Assembly (NCBI GenBank): GCA_037447655.1 | Contig: JBBHKE010002908.1 | Span: forward strand, 42,189-58,583 | Source of the DNA: Zygnema cylindricum | Lineage: Eukaryota > Streptophyta > Zygnematophyceae > Zygnematales > Zygnemataceae | Length of the DNA stretch: 16,395 bases | Reading direction: 5' to 3' | Shown here: positions 9,721 through 16,395 of the stretch, in pieces | Layout: each line of letters opens with the position of its first letter | Position numbering within the stretch: position 1 is the stretch's first letter | Notes under the pieces: generated by a model | Databases searched by the model: none | What the model was told of the DNA's origin: nothing | Seen by the model: the letters and a program-made list of their open reading frames with translations, nothing else | Made by a program: the position numbers and the translations under genes

Positions 9721-10259
9721 CACCGCAAATCGTTGTTAGTGTCAAAGTTTAAATAGTGTTGAAGAAAATTTACCGTAATTGATGCTAATTAAGAATTTGA
9801 AATTTTAAAAAAAAAGGCGTATTCTAATTTCGACATTAATGCTAATTTGGGAACAACAAAAATGGAATATTCGCCGTACGATTATATACATTAATATATG
9901 TATCCGTACAAAATACTAGAAATCGTACGCCGTCGCGAATTTAAAACATTCGTACATGCCATACTAAATTACGTGTTAGACTAATCCCGTTTTTTTTAGC
10001 GCACGTTCCTATGCGTGCGCGTCTGATTTAATTTATTTTCTGTAAACTTTCACTTGAAAAGGTACATTTATGTACGGTCTGACATCGACCGTACACCACA
10101 CTATTTAGATTTTATTGTACTTTCGGCCTTTACGCTATTTTGTACGGTACCTTAATTAACGTCAAGGAATTTTTTTAATCATGTATCCTATTTGAAAAAA
10201 AAAATATAAAAATCAAGAACCCAAATTAGTGACTTTGACACTAATAACGATTCGCAGTG
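9721..10259 (+). mobile_element. Long TA-target MITE, copy 3, nested in C
   Basis: Ends CACCGCAAATCGTTGTTAGT and, as reverse complement, CACTGCGAATCGTTATTAGT. TA flanks at 9719-9720 and 10260-10261. Removing it rejoins ACAACATGTA with GTACATT, which lines up with ACAACTTTTCGTACATCC in element D (reverse strand), so the surrounding C sequence is an occupied version of D's site. It is a same-orientation homologue of 4389-4937. No coding capacity. Confidence 0.88.
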
Positions 10260-10409
10260 TAGTACATTTTAAATTCGATGATCACGCAAAATGTACTTCT
10301 CCTTTTTTCTATTTTTTTGTACGGTTGACACTTACGCGGTACGGCGCTAAGTTTTAGAGGAAAACGACAGAAAAAAACCCTTACTTAGGCACATGGAGAA
10401 GCACCCTTA

Positions 10410-11004
10410 TACGTTGCAGTTTACTTACCGTAACGTGTGGACCGCCAGGTCTATTGGTTGACGATTTCATGACGTCCGTCGTTTACAGCCGCGGCAAAAG
10501 GTTAGCCGGCTGCTGGCCCGTAATAAACGGCCGTTTTTAGAGCTCAAGGTTCGTTAACGGATTGGCCGTCAAATCTTGACACAGCTTTACCAAATGCGTA
10601 CTGTTATTAAAAATTGTTTGATTTTGATAATGACGTCCAAAATGACGCATGGATATCAATCCCTTTTTGTTATTGACTTATTTCCGGTATGGAGTGGACA
10701 CGGGCATGTCCTGATTGGCCAAAACTACGACCCAGGTTTTCCCAATGGACCACCTAATGGGGTCATCGCATATAACGAGCAGTTTATGACCCAAAACGAG
10801 CTTCTTATGAACCAATGACCGAAGCCCTAAAGGCGAAATGACCATTGTAACGTAGAGCTCGTCGGTACGCATATCGTATGAGATAATGAGTCCAATAACA
10901 TAAATTAATTGTTCGAACGTATGTTTGAGAAGGAAAAGTACTCTCGTGTCCGTTTACTTTTTCCGAATGCCCACGTGGATGCGTCTACTCCATATAAATT
11001 TCAC
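10410..11004. other. Spacer between elements C and D
   Basis: This stretch is less AT-rich than its surroundings and matches none of the elements. An 80-codon + strand frame (10576-10818) includes GFPNGPPNG-like residues but belongs to no family I recognise, and a 64-codon frame runs opposite it. It may be a decayed fragment of a larger transposon. I see no TIRs, RNA gene or promoter. Confidence 0.45.
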
Positions 11005-11886
11005 ATTTAGTGTAGTTAATTGTAATAAAGTGTTTGCTAGTAAGGGTGTGTCCCCATGTGCATAAGTAAGGGTTTTTTCCTGTCGTTTTGCTGTAAAACT
11101 TAGCGCCGTACTGCCTAAGTTGCAACCGTACGAAGGAATCGCAAATTTGTAGAGTACAATTTGCGTCATCCCTGAACTTAGGATGTACGAAAAGTTGTCG
11201 TCTTGTGCTTTTCGACCCACTTCGACGACAAAAAACGTCATCTTCAACCTTATCTTTAAAACACATGCGCGATGTGATTTAAAATTAGGTTTTTTCGATT
11301 GACAAATAGGAACATACTTTCGCACGTGCCGTAAATTTCGACAAAAATCCTACGATTTCCAAGGACAAAGAAAAGTACATAGTTCGCTATGTTTTGTCCG
11401 TTTGCGTTCTAATACGACAAAGACAAGTACACAATTTGTTTGGATTTGTCCGTTTTCGTCTAGTACGGATTTCTTTTTTTGCAGGGGTCTTCAAATTCCG
11501 ATGCCATTTCACGTCGAGCGGACAGGCGACGCGAAGACAAAGCGCATCTTCTTCGACCGTGAAATTGCACAGGCTGGAAGGCGCGACGTCTACAATGTCA
11601 CGGTAAGACATGCGACGTCACACGCAGGTACAAAAAACAACGTGCGACCACAGATTGTAGACGTTGACAACCGTCACAGGTACTGTCGACGTATACAATC
11701 GTCACAAGCGTAAGTTACGATTTCGTCCTTACAGACATAGGGACACTTGAACACCGGGTCCGGCGGATCCGCGCTAAAATACAAAGTAATTTCGCTAAGT
11801 TACAAGTACATGGGGACACACCCTAAGTCATTAACCTCAATAGGAATGGGCAGTGTACTGTCTTTTAGGCTTTTAGCCTTTTAGTC
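11005..11886. repeat. Host repeat split by element D
   Basis: The left part 11005-11043 (ATTTAGTGTAGTTAATTGTA onward, to AGTAA) and the right part 11824-11886 (TAAGTCATTAACCTC onward, to TTTTAGTC) together equal the intact copy at 12196-12296, counting the duplicated TAA once. The repeat's own nature is unknown. Similarity ends sharply at both outer edges, so it is a discrete dispersed unit of about 100 bases. Bases 11887-12195, between the two copies, hold no gene I can support. Confidence 0.9.
11044..11823 (+). mobile_element. Harbinger/Tourist-like element D
   Basis: The ends share the identical 16-base inverted repeat GGGTGTGTCCCCATGT. TAA flanks both sides (11041-11043 and 11824-11826). 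The element is 780 bases and aligns with B in the same orientation (AAGTAAGGGTTTTTTCC, GTCGTTTT, TTTGCGTCAT, CTTATCTT, GCACGTGC, then the right end TGCGCTAAAAT or GCGCTAAAATACAAAG). No transposase: the 93 to 123 codon minus-strand frames run over its left boundary. The insertion is proved by an uninterrupted copy of its target repeat at 12196-12296. Confidence 0.92.
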
Positions 11887-12195
11887 ATTATGATGGGGAA
11901 AAAGGCTCCGTACGATGGCCTTTTGCTTTAAGATCGCATCTTGAAATTAACGTTTTTCTGGAAACGACAAAAAAGTATTGTTGACGTACGACTGGATCTG
12001 TACGAAGACCTGTACTTATGTGTGTGCAAAAAAGACACACTGGACACTGTCCCTGACTCCTTGGGTGTTGAAGGAATTAACTCCAAATCGAGTCCGTTTT
12101 TCTTCATAAACTGGTCCGTTTTTTCAAAATCATAAACTGGTCTTAATGGCACCATTTACTTAAATGGCCCATAATAATCCACGGCTAGAAATTTA

Positions 12196-12296
12196 ATTTA
12201 GTGTAGTTAATTGTAAGAAAGTGTTTGCTCTAGTAAGTCATCAACTCCAATAGGAATGGGCAGTGTACTGTCTTTTAGGCTTTTAGCCTTTTAGTC
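12196..12296. repeat. Intact copy of the ~101-bp host repeat (empty site)
   Basis: It carries TTTGCTCTAGTAAGTCATC across the point where D is inserted in the other copy, with a single TAA. It differs from the split copy at only a few positions, including a CT indel just before the target. A TTTTAGGCTTTTAGCCTTTT stretch forms its right end. The short distance and same orientation suggest a local direct duplication before D inserted. Confidence 0.9.
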
Positions 12297-12481
12297 CTTG
12301 TCATCTCTAATGCAGCTTTCCTTCATTTTTTTTTGTCTTTTTCCTCCGTGATATAGCTATCTAAAGCTACTTACACTATACAAACCTTGAAAAGCTCACA
12401 TATCTCTAACTTTTCAGGGAGCTTGCGCTACACCGACAAATCACAATCCTTTGCAAATTCCCTTCCAGCTGTACAAACAAT
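12297..12481 (+). promoter_or_regulatory. Leader region of the small membrane protein gene
   Basis: After the last repeat the sequence becomes unique and pyrimidine-rich (about 12310-12348). There is a weak GATATAGCTATC motif at 12350, and then ACTTTTCAGG at about 12410-12420, which could be a 5'-UTR intron acceptor. The start codon context at 12482 is ACAATATGAG. The promoter assignment is inferred from position only. Confidence 0.3.
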
Positions 12482-12705
12482 ATGAGTAGGCGATACTCGA
12501 AATTTGTACCTTATGGTTGGGAAACATTGGCCATGGCGGTTTCTCTTTGCCTCCTCGCCGTCTGTCTGATGCTGATCCTTTTCGTACGCTCCAAGTTGTC
12601 AGGCGGATCTGGAAAAGGTATTTATGGTCCTGTTTTGAATTTTCCCTGCAATGGCTTTATCACTCTTCATTCCATTCAGTGAAACTGGAATTCTCACATT
12701 CCTAA
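12482..12705 (+). CDS. Candidate 53-residue single-pass membrane protein, two exons
   Basis: Exon 1 is 12482-12617 and exon 2 is 12680-12705, joined across a 62-base intron with donor GTATTT and an excellent acceptor (TCACTCTTCATTCCATTCAG, AG at 12678-12679). The protein starts MSRRYSKFVPYGWE, has one hydrophobic segment at about residues 17-35 (AMAVSLCLLAVCLMLILFV), then RSKLSGGSGKVKLEFSHS and a TAA stop. Positive charges on both sides leave the topology open. Reading through the intron would give a 66-residue version. I do not recognise the family. Support comes from the clean TM segment, good splice signals and unique sequence between repeats. It could also be the first exon of a gene with later exons not seen, or an orphan fragment. 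Confidence 0.5.
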
Positions 12706-12739
12706 AGGAACTGGATCACTTTGGGATGATGACGTGGAC

Positions 12740-13510
12740 ACATTTGAACATGAATGCTGAACATTGCAAAAGCGAAAATTGAAAATTGAATTATGGCAAT
12801 TGAGCACTGAGATTATGCAGTGGGGAAGCTAACAACAGTTGTTGAGCAGTGCTCCACAGTTTACTAAGATTGAACGTTCAATTTGGAATGAGTCTGTCTT
12901 ATAAAACCAAAAGTCATAAAAACATTAAAACTGGCAATTCATATCTAGCAAATATAACAGTGGCGATGAGGTTGCTGAAAGCTAAACATAGATGTTCGAA
13001 GTTGAATGTTGAACATTGAACATGGAACATTTGAACATTGAACATTGAACATGGAACATTTGAACATTGAACATTGTACTTGGAACATTTGAACATTGAA
13101 CATTGAACATTGAACATGGAACATTTGAATATTGAACATTGAACATTTGAAAATTGCACATTGTACATTGGTCATTGAACGTTGAACAGTAGACATTGAA
13201 AACCTTGAACATTGAGCATTGAACCGTGAACGTTGAACATTTAAAATTGTTAACATTGAACAGTGGGCATTGGTTATTGAACATTGAACATGACTACGAA
13301 CGTTGAACGTTTTTTTTTGAGCATTAAAGCATTGAACATTTTGCATGAATATAGAATGCTGAACATTGAACGTTGAACAGTGAACAGTGAAATTATAGCT
13401 TTATCCATACAATGTCCACTATTGGCTGTAGAATATGGGACATCCGATATCAAATATCGAACATCAAAGTGAAATCTCGAACCTTAACCATTAAATCCTG
13501 AATCCTGAGT
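12740..13510. repeat. Degenerate TTGAACA heptamer minisatellite
   Basis: The tract is dense at 13003-13385, where TTGAACA, TGGAACA and TTTGAACA units follow one another, and more decayed on both sides (for example AACATGAATGCTGAACATTG at about 12748). Because the unit is 7 bases, three units equal seven codons and every minus-strand frame stays open, giving overlapping false proteins of the FNVQCSM heptad type (up to 133 codons). Plain repeat is the best reading. It separates the small membrane gene from the MITE at 13624. Confidence 0.9.
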
Positions 13511-13623
13511 ATATATTGAGGTTCCATTGTTGGAATTTTGGAACTATAGATTGCCCATCCTGAAACAGTTGTCAAATCATTAGTTTCAATGCAGAAACTG
13601 AAATCATACTCATGGAGCAGGTA

Positions 13624-13841
13624 CACCGTGTATCGCTGTTAGTGTTAAGAATTTTTTCGTCACTTAAAACATCTTTTTCTCGGTGCACACTTGTCCGATT
13701 TTCATATGGAGACCGGCGATGGGAAGGTGAGAATCTGGGCTTTCAATTGCAATCGTTAGATCCATAATCAGATAAATGTGTACGGAGAAAAGACGTTTTA
13801 ACTGGCGAGAAAAACATTAACACTAATAGCGATACACGGTG
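13624..13841 (+). mobile_element. Short TA-target MITE, copy 4
   Basis: Ends CACCGTGTATCGCTGTTAGT and, as reverse complement, CACCGTGTATCGCTATTAGT, one mismatch in 20. TA flanks at 13622-13623 and 13842-13843. It is 218 bases and the best-preserved member of the short class; inverted similarity continues inward (CACTTAAAACATCTTTTTCT against AGAAAAGACGTTTTAACTGG). It is homologous to 3408-3620 in opposite orientation. It lies about 400 bases upstream of the O-fucosyltransferase-like start codon, so it may lie in or near that gene's promoter. Confidence 0.9.
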
Positions 13842-13843
13842 TA

Positions 13844-14241
13844 GTTCTGAACAATGCGTAGAAAATTGCATGATCATTACTGATGTTTGGCATCTAGCAT
13901 CAGAGACACATTGTATATTTTCCAACATCGTATATTTTCATCAGTAAATCTAGCAAGTTTTCCACTTATGTTGAGTACACTAGGTCAATAACACTTGCTC
14001 GATATAAAATTTTACGACTTTGCGCAATACTGCTCAAATAGTGGGCAGTGCAAGTTAGGTTCATTGACACCTTTATTATTTGCTTTTGAACTGTGGAATT
14101 GTTTTGTAAATTCTGTCAAAAAATCCTGTGGATTCAGAAAAAATTCCGAAGCATGTCGTGCATGTAAGGTCCAGGCTCGCCAAGAGTTCGGCATCAAAAA
14201 TTCCTCCTGCAAAGAAACAGTGAGTTTTGGTATAAGTCAAA
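13844..14241 (+). promoter_or_regulatory. Probable promoter and 5' UTR of the O-fucosyltransferase-like gene
   Basis: A TATA-like GATATAAAATTTTA lies at 14001-14014, which would put transcription starts near 14035 and give a leader of about 200 bases. The start codon context AAAATGG at 14239-14245 is favourable. A 122-codon open frame (13995-14363) covers the leader in another frame but matches nothing and conflicts with the spliced model. Confidence 0.4.
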
Positions 14242-16111
14242 ATGGTACAATTTTTAGCCAAGTTAGTCTGTATCCTGGTAGCATATTTAATTGCTTTCAT
14301 TGGCATTTCACATATTTTTACGTAAGGTGCTGTCTTGATGTTATGATATTTTGTTTTTGTTGAAGCTTTCTCTAAGGAATTTTTGGATTGAATGCTTTTT
14401 TATATATTCTAACGTCTTTTTGCATTTATACTTACTCTGTAGAAACGACACCTCAAAACCAATTGTAAAAAGCAGTAAAAAAAATGTAACAAAGTTACAA
14501 TCATCGAATTCGACAATTCCAGACGATGTTGATGGTTTTTTCCTCACTGAGTATAATGCAACGACGGAGTCTCTTAAAAAACAATCAAGAAAAAAAAAAA
14601 GAGGCAAGGAGGTTCTGAAGGTCGATTCTTGGAAATTGAACGAAGGGTCCATTATTGTTGAAGAAAACAAAACTAAATGCCTAGATGGACATGGTTATTT
14701 CCACCAACCAAAAAATGTGGAATTTGAAAAACAACAAAATGGGACTTGGCAACAAGCATGGGTACCAGAGGAAGGAAAATTTTTGCTTCCTTTTTGCCAT
14801 ACTGGAAGGGTATGCTTCTTTCCTAAGGTTCTTCCGTGACCAGGATTGAGATTTAGACCGGTACTTGTACAAACTTGAAATCAAAATCAATTAAAGTTTG
14901 GGATCAATTTTGTCATATATTCGAGGAAGAGGATCGAACCCTAGAAACACCCTAAAACACCTTTAAAAATATTACTCAAGATCATGATTAAGGACTGCTG
15001 AAATGCAGATTAGGGCTAAGATAAGGAGTAATATTGGATCAATCTTTTAGGTTTAAAGGATTGCATACAAACTCTAGAAAGGCGCAAGTGCTTAAGTTGA
15101 AAAAACAAAACTGAATGCTAAAAAAATACAAAATGACGAAACAAGCCTGATACAAAAAAAAAAGTCAAGAACAGGAAACAAAAAAATTACAGAAAAAAAC
15201 TTAAAAAGGCGTAAGCACATAAAAAGCTTAAAAAAAAGTCTTCAAGTACTTATTTTACACAAAATGATCATAAAACAAAGCCTAAAACAGAAAAGTAAAT
15301 AAAAAACTAGAAAAAATTACAAAAAACAGCTGTAAATAACAAATAAGTTTACAAAACAAATCCTAAAAAGGCAGGAGTGCTATCAGGGTCACATTAAGGA
15401 TTGAGATTGTGATCATGATTAGGGTTTGAATTTAAGAACCAAATGCAGATCCACACCGTAATTAGAGTGGATATTTGTTGCCATTCAAAATCAGTAACGA
15501 CTATGACAGAAACAGATGATTAAAATTGGGATTGAAACCTGGGTAGGCGCTAAAGGTAGGATCAGGTTCAGGGTAAAGGTTGAGATAAAAACCTCAAATT
15601 GATTTCGAGATCCCGATTAAATGTCTCAAAATTTGATGTTAGGGAAATTGATGGAGTTCGTCTAATTGGAATTTTTGGATTGGTAAATCAGATAAGCAAT
15701 CGTTTGCGATGTCTACGTGGTGCTCTCTTATTGGCTGGGCTTTTGAATCGTACTTTAATCGTCCCCATTGAAGTTCCTTCTGTAAGTTCAGCAAAAACAC
15801 TGTTCTTCATTTGGCTTTTAGTTACCACTATAATATGCTTTCTGTATCAAACAAGTGTGCGTTTTTGTGTTTTTTCTGAAGAAAACTCTTCTTCTCCCTC
15901 TTTCCCCTTCTCTCTCTCGTTCTTTCTCTCTCTCTCCCTCTCTCATTTTGCGTCAAAAGAAGGCAGAAAATGAATTTCCAAAAACAATCAAGTGACAAAT
16001 GTTATATTTTTGCAGCTCAGGCAAGATACCAGACCTCATATTGATGTTAACTATGTGAATAAATGTGCTGGAGAGAATTCAACCATTACTTTGGATGATT
16101 ATAAAGCAAAG
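14242..16111 (+). CDS. O-fucosyltransferase-like type II membrane protein, 5' exons (3' part outside window)
   Basis: Exons are 14242-14321, 14443-14809, 15692-15781 and 16016-16111, all GT-AG and in frame, giving 211 residues so far. Residues 2-26 form a hydrophobic anchor (VQFLAKLVCILVAYLIAFIG) with almost no tail before it, as in Golgi type II glycosyltransferases. A polar stem follows, with a basic patch (KKQSRKKKRGK, about 72-82). The region LLPFCHTGR, ISNRLRCL, ALLLAGLLNRTLIVP (141-174) and HIDVNYVNKCAG (187-198) resembles the start of the catalytic domain of plant GDP-fucose protein O-fucosyltransferase-like proteins (G-x-SNR-x-x-C, LNRTL-x-x-P). This is from memory and not a search. 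Eight N-x-S/T sequons occur. The acceptor at 15690-15691 is the uncertain junction: it is the only one found that keeps phase 0 from the previous exon, but the frame is open upstream. The downstream catalytic residues are not in the window. Confidence 0.65.
15073..15380. repeat. A-rich tandem repeat in intron 2 of the O-fucosyltransferase-like gene
   Basis: Units begin with AAAGGCGCAAGTGCTTA (about 15079), AAAGGCGTAAGCACATA (about 15205) and AAAGGCAGGAGTGCTAT (about 15366), spaced 126 and 161 bases, with A-rich filler containing AAATTACARAAAA words. The rest of the intron (14810-15691) holds decayed GATTAGGGTT/GATTGAGATT words at about 15000-15020 and 15400-15590. No gene is visible. Confidence 0.65.
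15885..15944 (+). repeat. Pyrimidine (CT) tract in intron 3
   Basis: A nearly pure C/T run (TCTCTCTCG, TCTCTCCCTCTCTC) lies about 70 bases upstream of the acceptor at 16014-16015. It is too far from that acceptor to be its main polypyrimidine tract, which is TTATATTTTTGCAG. It resembles the tract ending the window. Confidence 0.8.
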
Positions 16112-16341
16112 GTCAGTGAAAAAAGTAATGGTTGCTGCATGTTTTTTTTGTACTTTCTTTCCATTCTATGTAGGTTTATTTGAAAGTAACTGTTATTGAA
16201 TCTTCATTTATGTTTAACTTCTCCAAATTCCTTCACAAAAATGTTACCTGTTCTTCATCTGTTTTTAGATATCTAGAATTCCTTCCTGTTGTTTACTCCT
16301 TGACTTATTTCTGGTTGGAAGGCCTGTCAATTCTCTTCTCA

Positions 16342-16362
16342 TCTCTCTCTCTCTCTCTCTCT

Positions 16363-16395
<33 letters not shown>
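16342..16395 (+). repeat. (CT)n microsatellite at the window end
   Basis: CT dinucleotides, broken once by CCCC at about 16383-16386 or slightly earlier, run to the last base. It lies in the intron after exon 4 (donor GTCAGT at 16112) and probably continues beyond the edge; such tracts are common contig-break points. A T-rich acceptor-like TCTGTTTTTAG at about 16258-16268 opens a frame without stops, but no donor follows and the peptide is unconvincing, so no exon is called in 16112-16341. Confidence 0.85.

Larger units (their letters stand above)
8128..10406 (-). mobile_element. Harbinger/Tourist-like element C with two nested insertions
   Basis: Left end GGGCGTCTCCATGTACTTG; right end, as reverse complement, GGGTGCTTCTCCATGTGCC. 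TTA flanks at 8125-8127 (shared with B) and 10407-10409. Removing element E (9002-9698) with its extra TAA and the MITE (9721-10259) with its extra TA leaves about 1,038 bases, close to A and B. The left 200 bases align with the right end of D in reverse orientation (GCGCAGATCC, TTTCAAGTGT, GACGGTTG, CAACGTCTACAATCTGTG). The right 100 bases align with the left end of D (AAGTAAGGG, GTCGTTTT, AACTTAGCGCCGTAC in reverse complement). No coding gene. Confidence 0.87.

Noticed and set aside
10576-10818. 80-codon frame in the spacer between C and D
   Set aside because: No family recognised, a competing frame lies on the other strand, and no promoter or splice context is visible.
10954-11325. 93-123 codon minus-strand frames with FKDKVEDDVF-like residues, similar to a + frame at 8943
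   Set aside because: The likeness reflects DNA homology between elements D and C; the frames cross the left end of D and are not kept open in A or B.
12914-13346. Long minus-strand open frames with FNVQCSM-type heptads (84-133 codons)
   Set aside because: They are produced by the TTGAACA minisatellite, are open in several frames at once, and have no splice or start support.
3408-13841. CRISPR array, tRNA or rRNA genes
   Set aside because: No regular direct repeats with unique spacers, and no tRNA or rRNA signatures were seen; the repeats are transposon ends or minisatellites.
15000-15600. GATTAGGGTT-like words as telomeric remnant
   Set aside because: Irregular and mixed with GATTGAGATT variants; better described as decayed intron minisatellite.

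Overview
The window is AT-rich eukaryotic nuclear DNA. It has GT-AG introns with T-rich acceptors, simple-sequence tracts, minisatellites and many short DNA transposons. The two recognisable genes resemble families common in land plants and algae: a saccharopine dehydrogenase-like oxidoreductase of the GSTQPGVWFPEE type, and an O-fucosyltransferase-like type II membrane protein. I read this as a streptophyte or alga, but the sequence does not settle the lineage. Nothing looks bacterial.

Layout. 1-717 is T-rich intron or upstream DNA with an ~82-bp degenerate tandem repeat. 718-2632 holds the last five exons of the oxidoreductase gene (+ strand); its introns contain tandem repeats carrying extra copies of splice acceptors and a perfect 38-bp hairpin. 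2633-5605 is intergenic and holds two TIR elements with TA target sites. 5609-11823 is a block of four related PIF/Harbinger-type (Tourist-like) non-autonomous elements, here called A, B, C and D. They alternate in orientation (-,+,-,+), are flanked by TTA/TAA, and B and C touch with one shared TTA. C carries two nested insertions: E (TAA target) and a TA-target MITE. D sits inside a ~101-bp repeat whose uninterrupted copy lies 370 bp downstream, so the pre-insertion site can be read directly. 12482-12705 is a candidate two-exon gene for a 53-residue single-pass membrane protein. 12740-13510 is a degenerate TTGAACA minisatellite, and 13624-13841 is another TA-target MITE. From 14242 to the right edge is the 5' part of the O-fucosyltransferase-like gene: four exons, continuing past the window, which ends in a (CT)n tract.

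The genes show no sign of working together. The main result is the transposon archaeology. Target-site duplications, empty-site comparisons and nesting give a consistent insertion history for seven to eight elements without any database search. No transposase is encoded here, so all elements are non-autonomous. I found no convincing new multi-gene system.
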